From Anniella stebbinsi (taxonomy: Eukaryota > Chordata > Lepidosauria > Squamata > Anniellidae), in assembly GCA_029215795.1 (NCBI GenBank), contig JARDYH010000002.1, forward strand, positions 110,668,501 to 110,732,500: a DNA stretch of 64,000 nt, written 5' to 3'. A program made the translations under genes and the position numbers. Shown one piece after another: positions 10,901-23,307 of this stretch. The notes beneath the pieces are model-generated. The model worked only from the letters and a program-made list of their open reading frames with translations. It was not told the DNA's origin and searched no databases. The first letter of the stretch is position 1. Each line of letters starts with the position of its first letter.

Positions 10901-13840
10901 TCTGCCTCTGATATGGCACTCCTGTGTGAATATCACACAGTGTGCGTTTGAAGGAGATGCCTGTACTCCTGGAGAAAAGAGCACTATATAATAGCACAAT
11001 AGTGACGATCGAATTCCAGAATCAGGTGTATGTGTGTGTCAAGGAAGAAAGAGTAGGCAGGTCACCACAAGTTCAAGAAGTGCAGTTACTTGTGGCTGGC
11101 TCAGAGTTAGTACAAAATGAATGTGTGGAGGGGGGAGATTGCCATTTTAGTAGGGCATTTTTCTGCCAATTAGCCCAAAACCTCAATACTCAGACAATAG
11201 TGGACTCAGACCCAGAAATTCTAAAATGGGGTAATCATGCAATTTCTTTGCAAACCCAACTCATCTAGCACTGTTGTTTGCTATTGTTGTTACAACTCTG
11301 TTCATTGTAGAATGTCTGTTCCAATTTTAGCACATCCACAGATTTAATATTTTGGCAGATGCAAAGATTCTTACATCATTCTGTTATCTATGTAATATGT
11401 AGAAGTTGAAGTGTCACCAAAATGATGGTTGTCAACAGTAGAACTTCTTAATTTGCAATCCACAATAATCAAGGATTTCTCTTTTTATGAACAAGATATC
11501 ACAGTTCATCATTATTCCAGATTTCATTTATGAAAGCTCACAACACAGAACCAGCTTTAAATGTGTACATTTGGTTCATTTAGTCGCCTGAGCATAAAAC
11601 CTACATGTGGAGTGTGCATTTATATAACATATATACAGCAGACTAAGCTGATTAATAGCTTTGTGTACCAAAGCTCACAATATAGATTCACTTGTAAACT
11701 CTGTTCAAAGCCCATAGAATATGGTTATCTCATAGAAGATTAGCTCTGTCCAACTTACGGCCTACCGGACCAAACACAGCCCTCCAACCATGGGCCCTGC
11801 TAGCTGTTTTGACACCCACCTCCTATTTTTGCAGTTTTGGGCAGACAACAATCACAGGAGCTTCTGCCTGGACCCCCTTACATGTTGGCCTGCATTTGGT
11901 ATGATGGGTCCTAAGAGTACAGGCCTATAACACATGGTAGATATTAGGATGTTTTGACTATCTTTTGTCTTCAATAATAGGCATCCAAAAGTCCTTTTGA
12001 CTCACACTCAGCCCATAACGTAACTCCCAAGTGAACTAAGACTCACAATGAGAAATAATTAACTTGAGTCCTTGGGCAGAAGTCACAATGCAATCTCATG
12101 CTCTTGCAACATATTCATTATTACTGAATCTCCACCACCATATAGATAAGAAAGAAAAAAAGTATTGTATTCCTTCTAGTGCTTAGGCCATAATATGAAA
12201 TATCATGGAGACCATCACTGGAAGTGGGTTTCCTCCCTCCTAACTTCTTCCCTGCTCCTTCAGGCTGTTATTTTCTTAATCTGCATGTAAATACCAGTTT
12301 GGATCACTGAAATCTTGACTCATTAACATTCCTCATCTCAAAGAATGACTCAAGCTAAATAAGATGGCAACGGTACATGCCAGGGCCCTCCTTGCCTTTT
12401 GGTTCTGGCCCAGTATTGTTTATCCAAGAATGTCATACCAACCACAGCATTCCTTAAAAGTAAACTTTAAATTTGGTGTCCATTAGGTGTTTCAACGAAT
12501 TGTTTGGTAGAGTGAAAGGTCACTGCTGGGATGGAACCCAGTACTGACTTGCAGTACATGTCAAGTGACATAATTGCATATTGAACATGATCAGATACAA
12601 AAGGAGTAAAAATGTAAATTTCTGCAGATGCATCATATTATTTAATTGTTATTTAAAACTGCCTTTTGGGTTCTTTCTGTGATCAAATGCTTGCTCTCCT
12701 CTTGAAAGATTGTACATTTTCTGGTGAAATAAATGAATAACTTTGTACATTGAACTCAATAGCTCCTGAATTTCTAAGCCAGAGGTCAATTTCTTGGGAA
12801 TCCATTCATACAAGTCCAAATGCCACTCCCAAGGAATGCTGCCTGGCTTCTCCAACTCCAAGCCCCTCTGCCCTCCTCATTTACGTTTCTTGAAGTAGCT
12901 TGGGATGAGGGTGTGTGCAGAGAGCTACTGAGATAAAATGGGGCAAGAGAAGACATCTTCCTGTTGATGACACAACCTGAAGAGAAAGTAATCCCTCTTC
13001 CTGTTGTGCTCCGCTCTTCTTCCTCCCTGCCCCCTATTTCAGATGGGCGGAGATGTGTGAAAGCACCTGGATTCGCTTGCAGACCATGAGGAGAGAGTGA
13101 GGATAAGAGGTTAGCTCTTCCCCCCCCCCCAGCTTTGAAAGTAGCCCGCCAGCAGAAATAGTTGCCAGATGGCACTCTAAAAATTAAGTGTGTGCAGCAC
13201 AAAATAATGGAAGGACTCTTTCTTTAATTTGGTGGTACTACTGCTTGCAGATCTAAGGGAGAGAAAACATAGAACAGTCAGAGGCAGATGGGAAATTGGC
13301 AGGGGTGGTGAAGGTCAATCCACTTCCGATAGAGACAGCAACAAAATGTCTAAAAAAAAGGAAATCCTGTGCTCATATGCCTTCAGCCCTACAGAACCCT
13401 TTCTCTTCCCTATACTCCATCAATATTCTTAAGACTGACCCTTAGCGATCCCATCTACATACCAAGTTCAAATGGCAAAGTTATGTAGAGACCCAGAGAT
13501 CATTTAAGCTGCAAGTTTGTCAAAGCCAAAAGATCCACTTAAGATTGCCATTTTGTGGATCAGCTATATTTCATTTTCTTATAGTACAAATTTTGTTTTT
13601 AATACTATATGTCTGCCTTGGACATTTGGGATACAAACAACATATATAGTTTCATGGGGGGGGGGAGGTTACACACTCTTGCAACTTTGGAGCCTTTTGA
13701 ATTTTGGGATTGAAAAATCGTATCAAAATCATTAGATAATGCAAATTTGCATAGATAAACTTTGTGAAAAGCCTAGTGGATATGGTGATCTCATTAGTAG
13801 ATCATAATCCTCATTCTTATGAAAGGAAGTAATGTACTAA
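10901..13840. other. Anonymous DNA, no gene seen
   Basis: About 2.9 kb without a recognised element. ORFs up to 138 codons on the minus strand (12786-13202) have no identifiable domain and contain a poly-C run. An old dispersed repeat may lie near 11745-11910 ('tctgtccaacttacggcc'). Confidence 0.45.
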
Positions 13841-13849
13841 AGTCTGTTC

Positions 13850-14090
13850 CAGTAAATTATTGACTCCTAGTGAATGTCAGCTGACTGATTCCATTAAATG
13901 CTGATTGCTGAATGTCTGATGCTGTCAAATGTTGACATTTGCTGCTAGTCAACTGTCAGATCCTGTTAAAATACAGACTGCTACAGTATACCAGGTGTCA
14001 AAGATCATAAAATCCTGACTGCTACCTGCCAGGTAGGGCCCAATATTGATGTCTACTGCATCCTAATTGTTAGATCATGTAAAATATTCA
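13850..14090 (+). repeat. Degenerate tandem repeat with 'ctgactgctac/gtcagatcctgttaaa' motifs
   Basis: Variants of 'tgtcagatcctgttaaaat' followed by 'gactgctac' recur about every 50-60 bp (near 13885, 13950, 14005 and 14065). The units are too diverged to define an exact period. Confidence 0.4.
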
Positions 14091-15200
14091 TGGCTACTCC
14101 ACAATCCTTGGATTACCAGTGCAGAATCTCAAATATTCTTTGAATATTCAAATACAGAATATTCACACCTTTGGAGAATATTTGTCTTCAGAATTCTTTG
14201 AGACACCTAGGGGTGGGGTGGGGTGTTTCAGCCATATTCCAGTATTATACTGGGACCCTAGAAGAAGAATCTGAGGCTGAAATACCTTCCATCTACATAC
14301 TTTGTTTTGGCTTCCCAGAAATCTGTATACCAAGTGAACAAATTTCTTGTGTCCTTCCTCTTTCCTTGGTTCTGCTAGTTGGCTGTAAATTAGTTCCTGA
14401 ACTTGAGTTGCTAACAGCGAAGCAAGTTGCAACAGTCAGATGGGCTCCATTTCCAGTTCTCTGCCCTGACTTGATTAGATGAGTGATGCTGGGGCTTCAT
14501 TGTCATGGTTTGAGTCTTTGTACCAGGGTGTGGTTCCTGGGTCTGCCTGAACTTGCTCTGGGGGAAGTCTATGTTGCTACAACTTCAGTACCACCTCTGC
14601 ATGGTGTTCTTTTTTGCTTTAAAAGGAGTGGCGCTGGCAGACTGAGAATGGTGGTGGTGGAGGAGAAGCATACCAGAACAACATAGAAAAGCAAATAGCC
14701 TGAGGAGGCAGCAGGCACCATTCCACATTTCATGCCGAAATGCTCATACTCAGATATTCATCTGAAGGAAGAGTATAGCGTAGTAGAAAAATGACTGCTT
14801 GCCATTTACCACATATTTATCACATGTGACAATTGAGGTAATTGTACCATATGCAATATGGAGAGGTGTTTTAAAAAACAAAACAAAGGGTATAACTCTA
14901 CATCTCACATTTCTTTTGCACTGCTTTCTCCAGTGGCTTAACTATATTTATGTTGGATTAAATACTGCTGTGAATGAGATCCTGTTTAAATTCCTGCCCC
15001 TGTCTCCAGTGCAGAAAGGAAGGGTAGGGAAAGCTTAGGTAAGACCAGATACTATGAAACACATGGCAGGTGACATGCCAGTGGGTGCCATACAGGGATG
15101 GTTTTTTTGTCATGGCAACATTTCTGTGGACATAAGAACATATTTCAAGAGATCCTGAACTGGGATTCTAGCAGCAGCTTCTGGCTGCTTTACACCAACC
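14091..15200. other. Anonymous DNA, no gene seen
   Basis: No recognised repeat or gene. ORFs near 14171-14686 have no domain-like features. Confidence 0.45.
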
Positions 15201-15201
15201 T

Positions 15202-15334
15202 TCCCCAACCTGGTGCCCTCCAGATATTTTAGACCACAATTCTCAGCATTCCTGATCGTGCTGGCTGGGGCAGATTGGAGTTAACATCCAAAACATTTGG
15301 AGGGCATCAGCTTGGCAGAGGCTGCCTTACATTC
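15202..15334. mobile_element. Palindromic hAT-like repeat, 'ccccaacctggtgccctcca' family
   Basis: The left half ('ccttccccaacctggtgccctccagatattt') recurs inverted as 'aaacatttggagggcatcagcttggcagaggctg'. Flanks CTTTACAC and CCTTACAT match in 6 of 8 positions, consistent with a worn 8-bp duplication. Other copies lie at 20872-20945, 22873-23018, 39750-39887, 41041-41160 and 44988-45085. Confidence 0.55.
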
Positions 15335-16292
15335 TCCACCTCCATGGGTAGCTTGGCTTGTTCTCTGCACCACCACTGCAGAAGATGGCAGAGAGGTTAC
15401 TACAGCTACCAGCTCAGACTGGGTCTCGTAACGCAAAGGGCTCATCGGGTTCTATCTCATCTGGTAAAGTTGGCTCTGGCTTGACTCCTCTGTATGAGGA
15501 GCATCTTATTGTCCAGGTACAGACCAAGTTGCTCTTGGACAGCTCATCCCCACTCATCTGTTTTCCTCGAAACCATCAGCCCTGACGCACAGGAACATTT
15601 CTGTGCCGTGGCAGGTGGCTGTAGATGGCCAATTGTTCATTTGGTCACTGCTTATAACATGATAACCTTATCCTATGTGTGAGCTTCCCTTCCCCTCAGT
15701 TGAACTTGGTGAGGGGGGGAAATCCCGCTGCGTGGGATAGATAGTTAACACATATTGTGGAAACATCAGATGACTGGCTTATGTTCTGATATGTGTGATC
15801 AACACATGAAAACTACATACCACAGGGAAACCAAGCTTTTATTCCAAGCCCAATAAATTATTCTAAAACTCTACAGAGCTTGTAGAAAGCCATATGTTTA
15901 CTCCAGTGTTATGCAGTGACAGCATGCTTCTCTCTCCCACTGATGCCTGCCATTAATTTGTGGTTGTTCTTCTTCTGAAATTCTTCTTAATGTGGCTGGA
16001 GTCCTGTGGATTTTGTCTTGCTAAATATTGCCAAACTAGGGCAGTGGATTTCAAAATTCATACCTTCAGGGGAGCCTTTTCTCGTCAATCTGTCTGATGA
16101 CGAAGCTCTGTAGATCGGCATTCCCTCCTCCATTTCAAACAGGCATAGAGTCATGGAAGCAATAAAGGGTGGATATCACTTCCATTACTTTATGACAGTG
16201 ATGGGAAACTTTTTTCAGTCCAAAGGGGAAAACCTACCAAGGGGCACATTCTAGCAGTAGCCATGGCCTACAGTGGCCATGTGTCCTGTTTT
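15335..16292. other. Anonymous DNA, no gene seen
   Basis: No gene or clear repeat was recognised up to the target duplication of the antisense L1. Confidence 0.45.
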
Positions 16293-16307
16293 ATAGAGGA
16301 CTGTCTT

Positions 16308-18301
16308 TTTTTCTTTTCTTTTTTTTTGGTTAATATTTTTATTTCACCTTAAAACAACATAATACAACATAAACTACATATAATACAATACAAAACCTAC
16401 ATACCCCCCGTGCTCCCCTCCCCCCAGGAGACCTACTTTTATTTAATTATACATCCTTCCAAAATTGTGTAGAATCTTTTGAAGGTATTTGCCCCTTCCC
16501 CGATCTTAATACATATTCCAATAATGGACTCCATATATTTTCAAAATCATTCTTCCTGGATATTCCCCTCAATATTTTCATCTTACACGTTAACTTATCA
16601 TTAAGTGCCATATCCCATATTTCTTTATACCGTTCTATTGTATAAATCCCTTGCCCTTTCCAATTTTTAGCGATCATTATTCTGACGGGAGCCAGGAGGT
16701 TGTTTACCAATTCTCTCTTACTTATATTCTTATTTCCTTTATCCCATATTGCTAGTAGAGCCAGCTTTGGGCTTATCTCCAGTTTACTTCCCGTTATTTC
16801 ACTTATTTCTTATTTATGTTCACAGCTCCAGCACATATGGAAATAAGTTCCAACCTCCTGACATCCACTCCAACAATTCCTGGGCACTTTTTTATCTATC
16901 TGATGGGATCTTACCGGCGTTAAATACCATCTCCATACTGTCTTATAATAATTCTCCTTAATTCTAATCGACAAAAGCTTTAACATTCTTGCATCCCATA
17001 TCCTCCCCCAGTTGTATTCATTAATTTGTTCCTTTAAATCATCTTCCCAAATCTTTTTAAGAGAGTCTTGATATTCCTCATCCTCTATCAAAATTGTATA
17101 TATTTCACTGGTCAAACCTTTTTTAAATTTAATTTCTTCCTTCTTTCCTCTTGATTCAATTAAATCTTCAAATCTTGTATTCTTTCTACATTCCTTATTT
17201 TTCCTTTTCCAATCCTGTGTCCATTGTTCCAATTGTATACATTTGAACCAAGCTACCTTTTGCCCTATTAATAACTCTCAGATTTGCTCCTTATTTATTA
17301 TTCTTTTTAACCAATCTCTTAATTTAATAATTTTCTGTTCCCTCAGACCCCCTTCCAACTCTGCTTTTAAATTCCTTGGAAAGTCCCCCGTTACTACAAC
17401 TGGGGTAAGAGGAGAAACTCCTGGTATTAACTTCCCCTTTATTTTTCCCCATATCTCTAAAATATTTTCCAACAACAGGTTGTCCAGGCCCTTCAGATCT
17501 TTTTTTTTGCATTTTAATAAAAAAGATATTTTGCAATTTAAAGTCTTGTTCCCCTGTTTGCGTCTCTAACCATTCTAAGTCGTCCTCCCCTAATATACTG
17601 TTTATAACATGTCTTAATTGATTAGCAATGTAATACTTCATTATATTTGGAAGTCCTAAACCTCCTTTCTTTTGAGTCTTATACCATAGCACTTTATTAA
17701 TCCTTTCTTTTTTATCTCCATTACAATAAGCATTAATCATATTTTGCCAACTCTTTAACTCTGCTTCCGTTATTTTAATCGGATACATTCTAAACAAAAA
17801 ATTAATCTTAGGTAATATCTTCATTTTAATAATCGCTATTCTACCAAACCACGAATGCTTTAATTTTCTATATACCTCTAACTTTTCCCCTATCTGTTTT
17901 TTCAAACTAGCAAAGTTAATTTCTTCTAACCTATCTAAATCTTTTGCAATGTTAACTCCTAAATAGCGTATTATATTCTTAAGCCTCAAACCTAGTTTAG
18001 ATTTACACTCCTCCATTTCTTTCTCGTTATAGTTAAATAACATCATTTCTGACTTCCCCCAGTTAACTTGTAAGCCAGTAATCTCTCCAAATTCTCTCAA
18101 ATGCTTCTTTATCACATCCCCACTCTCCAGGGGATTTTCTAACGTCAATAATGTATCATCCGCAAACATATTCATTTTCATCTTTTCTTTCCCACCTATC
18201 CCTTTTAATCTTACATCCTCCCTTATAACATTCGCCAAAATTTCTATCACTATTGCAAATAAAATCGGTGAAAGTGGTCATCCTTGTCTAGTTCCTCAGG
18301 C
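16308..18301 (-). mobile_element. 5'-truncated L1 LINE, antisense, with ORF2 remnants
   Basis: The minus strand carries the C-terminal half of an L1 ORF2 and a 3' poly(A), seen here as the T-rich run at 16308-16329. A 15-bp target duplication, ATAGAGGACTGTCTT, flanks it (16293-16307 and 18302-18316). Visible reverse-transcriptase features include the FADD box (MNMFADDTLL near 18160-18190) and, further on, WFGRIAIIKMKILPKINFLF. The C-terminal cysteine region (CWSGCQEV...HMCWSC) is near 16815-16880. The frame is broken at least twice (around 17300-17480 and 16810). It is clearly the same lineage as the full-length L1 at 30429-36247 but carries more disabling changes. Confidence 0.9.
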
Positions 18302-18316
18302 ATAGAGGACTGTCTT

Positions 18317-18770
18317 CAATTTGAAGGGCTGTCCTGTCCAATTCTGGTTTAAAAATAAAGAACCATAACAACTGTTCTCACCCACACTTAGCACATGGGC
18401 AGCAGACTGAACAGGCAGGGACGCAAGGTCACCTGGTCCCAGTCCTATTCCTCACACTCTGGTGAAATGTATTGCATTTCTGTTTAAATTTTAATTATTT
18501 GACTATTGCAATTTAAAAGAATTAAACTGCAATAGTTACAGGGCCCACCTCTGGAGTAGGTGAAACAACAATAGAGAATTTCAGAGGGCAGAACTGACCA
18601 TTACTAGGGGTATGGGACTGCCACCAAAATTGACAGGTCTGTGATAAGTTCAACTTGACCCCTGCTTGGTTCTTATGATGATGTGCACCTCCCGTATACT
18701 GGCAGCGATGTTTTGGATTATATCTGGATGATCCCGGGGCACAGGATAAGTTATAGTACGCAACAAGGGT
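18317..18770. other. Anonymous DNA, no gene seen
   Basis: No recognised repeat or gene between the antisense L1 and the palindromic repeat that follows. Confidence 0.45.
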
Positions 18771-18894
18771 TGGATCCAAATTTAGTATTCCTTAGAACAA
18801 AGTCATTGAAATCCATAGGAATTAAGTTAGTCAGACTAACTTATATCCCATTAATTTCAGTGGGTCTACTTTAAGTATAGCTAAATCTGGATCT
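18771..18894. repeat. Palindromic repeat with TGGATCCAAATTTAG ends
   Basis: The left end 'tggatccaaatttag' is mirrored by 'ctaaatctggatcta' on the right, and the centre 'aagttagtcagactaactta' is itself palindromic. A related, shorter copy is at 41205-41300. No coding capacity. Confidence 0.6.
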
Positions 18895-19028
18895 ACCCAT
18901 ACTCGGTCATATTCTCTAGGTACATGCACAGAAATTGAAATAATTACACCTTCATTATTTTATTTGCATTTTCCCCTTGAATTTGGCACCACACTTAAGT
19001 TGGTGCCCTAGGCAACAGCCTAGTTCAT

Positions 19029-19033
19029 CTATA

Positions 19034-19069
<36 letters not shown>

Positions 19070-19125
19070 GTTATTATTATTTATAACCCGCCTCTCCCTT
19101 CGGATCGAGGCGGGGAACACAATGT
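19029..19125 (-). mobile_element. L2 LINE 3' tail, antisense
   Basis: (TTA)n followed by 'taacccgcctctcc', then 'ggaggcgggg'-type hairpin sequence, is the reverse complement of the L2 3' end seen at 56150-56229. Only the tail is present. Confidence 0.7.
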
Positions 19126-19800
19126 AAAATACAAAAATCACAAACAGTTAAAAAAAAAAAAAATGAGAAAATGCATCATGAAAACATCTTATGTGGACAA
19201 GCTGCCCTGATCATTTGGCAATCTTATGAAAAGGGATATTTAAGCTAGGCAAGGGCTGAAGTTTAGCCAGGCTTGAGTACTTTATGCCAGTCAATCGAAC
19301 TAGTCTCATTTAAGCTAGCTCAAGAGAAAAGGAAACCTATTATCTTCATTAAAATGGTTTTTCCCCACCCCAATCTGACAGCATCACCCCCGCAAAACGT
19401 TTTAGCTGACAGGGAACAATTAAAAAGTTAGACATAAAATGCCTACAGAGGCAATTCTTTGCTTTACTGTTTTGGCCTTGCTGGGAGGCCTGGGACAGCG
19501 TTTCTCTTCCATATGGACTCAGAACTCTATTAGTGACACTGGCTATTTGTCAGTATGTCAGCAGGGAACAGCCAAGCTGAGAATATTTTATGTGGCAATA
19601 GGGAAATAAATGGAGAGAGAAAGCTTGTTTGCTGGGCTATGAGCAAGTGTATAATATTCTTTCATGCCTCCTTCTTTCCCCAAGCAGTAGGACATTCCAG
19701 GGCTGCTTTACAGGATCAGTTTCTTTGTGAGGAGACAGAATGCAGGAGATATAGGGCGGTTTTGTATTATGTGTTACTTGATCAGCTTTGGGTGTTTCAC
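19126..19800. other. Anonymous DNA, no gene seen
   Basis: No recognised repeat or gene; there is a short A-run at 19149-19162. Confidence 0.45.
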
Positions 19801-19802
19801 AG

Positions 19803-19975
19803 CCCCAGCGGATCTGTGGTTCAACGACTAGCATCTGTTTTGCATGCAAAAGGTCCCAGATTCAATCCCTAGCATCCCCAGGTAGGATGAATCTGCTGTC
19901 AGTCAGTGCAGATAGACAATACTGAGGTAGCTGAACCAATAGTCTGACCTGGTGTAAGGCAGTTTTCTATGTCCA
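19803..19975 (+). mobile_element. tRNA-derived SINE
   Basis: The head resembles a tRNA gene with a box-B-like 'gattcaatccc' near 19858-19868, preceded by 'tctgttttgcatgcaaaagg'. The body ends 'ggcagttttctatgtcc', matching the ends of the SINEs at 29421-29611 and 45301-45490. It is not a functional tRNA gene because the cloverleaf is not intact. Confidence 0.7.
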
Positions 19976-20811
19976 CATTCTGGAAATTTTCTATCAGACC
20001 GTCTGGATCTGGACTTCTTGTACTGAAATTCCAGATGAGTGACAGAGTTCTATGCTGACCTTAGGACAAGTCACTTTCTTTCAGCTTCTGTCCCCTCCTA
20101 TTTGTAAAATGGGAATAAAATCATCCAAGGTGTTTAAATGAAAATGTTATTTTCCACACTGAACCTGAGGAATGGGGCACACTATAAAATAACTAAACCT
20201 GCCCTGGCTTTCTTTTCAAACCAATTTTGTTCATTTTATAAAAATTCTGCACAGCTTGCATACCAGCCTTATACATTGTTAACAAAATTCCCATTGCAGA
20301 GCAGGCATATTACGTGGCTTCGTCAGAGCACTTTTGGAAGAGCTACACCCTAATAGCGGAGGTTAATTATGTGTTCATTTCTTTTCTGCTTCCTTGAAAT
20401 TTATTGAAATACAATATTATCACACTCATCTCTATTATTTTTTTGGTCTCGCTGCAAGTGTAGGAGCTTTTTACTGTAGGGAAATTGGGCTCTGTAAGAC
20501 CACATTTCAAGTTGAATCCTATCAAAACTGTGGCCCAAAGAATCGGAAGGTTCAGACAGAGAGAGAGAATTGGAGATACTAACCCACAGGACAAGGAAGA
20601 CTCCTGATGCTTGGATTTCCTTCCCCCACCACTCATAGCCTCTTCATAGCACACAATTATTGAGGCATCCTCACATATTGCATCACGAAGAATCCCCAGT
20701 TTTTCCACTGAGAATATGGTCTGCAGAAAGCCCCAGCCAGTCTGCTATGTAACAAAAGTACCTGTCTCCTACAACAATTAAACAATACAAACAGTACAAT
20801 CTCGTATATCT
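19976..20811. other. Anonymous DNA, no gene seen
   Basis: No recognised repeat or gene. Confidence 0.45.
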
Positions 20812-20945
20812 ACCCAGAAGTAAACACCATTGAATTCAATTGGGATTACTCCCAGGTAAGTTTGTGCAAAAGTGGAGAACTTGTGAACCTCCAGATGTTG
20901 TTGGACTCCAACTCCCATCAGCCCCATCATCACATCTCATGGTCA
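20812..20945. repeat. Two adjoining dispersed repeat fragments
   Basis: 20812-20860 has the 'cagaagtaaacaccattgaa' and 'gggattactcccaggtaag' pattern of the squamate repeat also seen at 5960 and 27882. 20872-20945 is half of the palindromic 'cctccagatgttgttggact' family. Confidence 0.5.
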
Positions 20946-21645
20946 ACCTTCGTATTTGAGTTGGGAGTACTGTCAAACATCTGTGTCTCCATTTTATGGA
21001 AGATTCCTTTTCAGCCCACAAGATGTCAGTGTGCAAAAGTAAAATCTCAAATGAAGCAAAATGTTATTATAAATAATTACCTGTCATTTCTTTTCCTAGC
21101 CCTTCCTGAGAATTCTAGAGATTTCCATAGGCATAGTCAGGGGGAGAGAAGGGTGAGGTTATGTGGAAATTAGACGCACTGGATTAATTTTGGGTTTTCA
21201 CATTTAAGTGCATATAGTTAGCATACGGTTAATTGTGTGTAGTTCATAAAGCTTAAGAGAAGATAATAATATGAAAGTGTTGGAGGGGGTTCCTTTGGGG
21301 AGGGTTGATAGAGACAACCCTGAAACTGTTACCATGAATTACTATGTTACTATGTTGTTGCCAGTAGCAACAACAAAAATTAACTAATTTAAAACGTAGT
21401 AATTTTCCCTGTAGGAAGAAAAGGTTGCTAGAGAAATGCATACAGCTGCAAGGAGCAGTTATCAATAGACACTGTGATTAAAACTGGTGAAATTAAGTAC
21501 TGCATATCTGTTAAATATAGCAGTCAGACTACAACGTATGATTAGGTCCTGTGTTGGATTATTTACAAATTTGGATACTTATACAAATACCCACCCACAA
21601 CCAAAGTATTGGGGCATTTTACAGAAATCTGGATAGCGAACTTTA
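20946..21645. other. Anonymous DNA, no gene seen
   Basis: No recognised repeat or gene up to the target duplication of the next fold-back element. Confidence 0.45.
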
Positions 21646-21653
21646 TATTAAAT

Positions 21654-21972
21654 TAGGCTGACCATCTGAAAAGGAGGACAGGGGTCATATAACTTTAACA
21701 GTTGTAGAGAAAAGGGAATTTCAACCAGTGTCATTTGTATGCAATTAGTTCCTGGTGATATTCCCTCTTCATCACAACAGTTAAAGTTGCAGAGCCCTGC
21801 CTTCTTTTGTATATGGTCACTCTAGTATAGTGCCGGCACCTTTAACAGTTGTGATGAAGAGGGAATTTCACCAGGGTCTAATTGCATACAAATGACACCT
21901 GCTGAAATTCCCTTTTCTTTACAACTATTAAAGTTATATGAGCCCTGTCCTCCTTTTCAGATGGTCAGCCTA
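21654..21972. mobile_element. 320-bp fold-back hAT-like MITE, copy 2
   Basis: Starts TAGGCTGACCATCTGAAAAG and ends with its inverted counterpart. Target duplication TATTAAAT/TATTGAAT (21646-21653 and 21973-21980, one mismatch). This copy belongs to the terminal variant with 'catctgaaaaggagga' rather than 'cagataaaatccagg'; the interior is the same as in the other copies. 319 bp. Confidence 0.85.
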
Positions 21973-21980
21973 TATTGAAT

Positions 21981-22635
21981 ACTATATTTCTGTGAATTGC
22001 TTGCCAATTCTATGAAGGCTACTCTTAAAGGCACCTTCATGCAGGCATTGCTTTAAAGCCACTTTATAAAACAAACAAACACCCCTTTATGGTGTGTCTT
22101 TGACAGATGCATGAGCAGTTGCTCAGGAGGCACAAAGATTGCAGCCCTCCCTGGAACCAGATTTGGCATTTGAACTTTGCTGGGCAAAATGGTAAGCATT
22201 TGGACCTGCCTCCTAACTCTGTATCCTAACAGAGGAGGCCTTCCCATTGTTTTGGCTGAGGGTACTATGGGCCTGTCAAGCAATTCCTTTCAGTTTTCTA
22301 GCTTATCTTGCTTTGCTCCTCTCCATGGGGAACTTGAAATGTGCCATTGGCTGGGTGCTCTTGTGCTCTTTCCACTTATCTGCCAGGGTCTTCTGATTGC
22401 CCCTGTTATTAGTGAAGTAAGACTGAGTTCAGCCAGCTGATCTTTTTTTTCCATAGTTACACTTGTGGATGCACAACCTGTTTATATTTTTAATTAGAGA
22501 GGCCCTGATGTTCCATTGATTTCCTGTTGAAGCTCTGATGAGTATCTCCTGCCCCCGTTTATTACAGTGGATTGCATAGCCCCACACAGAGATGACTTCT
22601 TCCTTGAAATAAATCAGTATCAGAGCCAGTATATA
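21981..22635. other. Anonymous DNA, no gene seen
   Basis: No recognised repeat or gene. Confidence 0.45.
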
Positions 22636-22785
22636 CACTAGTTGTTGGGGAATGTGGGTGGGAGGGTGCATCTGTGTCCTGCTTGTGGGTCCCTGGTCAG
22701 CAGCTGGCCAAACACTGTGTGAACAGATTGCTGGACTAGATGAACCCTTGGTCTGATCCAACATGGCTCTTCTCATGTTCTTCAT
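22636..22785 (+). mobile_element. CR1 LINE 3'-end fragment
   Basis: Contains the CR1-like 3' signature 'cactgtgtgaacag...ttgctggactagatgaaccc...ttggtctgatcca', ending 'ggctcttctcatgttctt', as in the longer fragment at 28440-29195. Strongly 5'-truncated. Confidence 0.7.
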
Positions 22786-22872
22786 GGAAAACACATATGC
22801 TCATGAGCTCTCTCTGGACATAGAAGCACATACAGGGCTCCAGATTGAGGCAAACTCAGTCTTTGATTCTTT

Positions 22873-23018
22873 AATATAGCTGTCTCCAATTTGGTGGGCC
22901 CCAGATGTGTTGGACTGCAACTCCCGGCATTGCACCCTTGGCTATGCTGGCTGGGAATGGTGAAGTTTGCAGTCCAACACATCTGGAAGTCACCAGGTTG
23001 GAGAAGGCTGCTCTAAGA
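22873..23018. mobile_element. Palindromic hAT-like repeat, 'ccagatgtgttggactgcaa' family
   Basis: Left 'ccccagatgtgttggactgc' recurs inverted as 'gcagtccaacacatctgg', with outer arms 'tctccaatttggtggg' and 'caccaggttggagaagg'. Target duplications are worn. Confidence 0.55.
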
Positions 23019-23307
23019 CCTCTGTAGTAGTAGCAGCTCTTTATTGAGATAGATATCCTCTGCTTTTATTCAGAAATAGGTCCAGACACACAGCTGCGGT
23101 AGGCTTTGTTATTCCAGGTGTGGTGCAGTGAATCATTCTCCAGCCCACCTCCCTCTAGATGCCCACATATCCACCAAGCATCAACATTCACGGGGAAGGA
23201 TGCAAACAAAGAGAGAAGATATGGAGGACTGGGTTCACAGTGAGAGTATAGGGACCCTCAAAATGTATAAACAAACTATAAGAGCTGCCATTGCAACAGA
23301 AACTAAT

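Noticed and set aside
19803..19975. Possible tRNA gene, also at 29421 and 45301
   Set aside because: Box-like motifs are present but the cloverleaf is incomplete and a shared 3' body follows in all copies, so they are SINEs.
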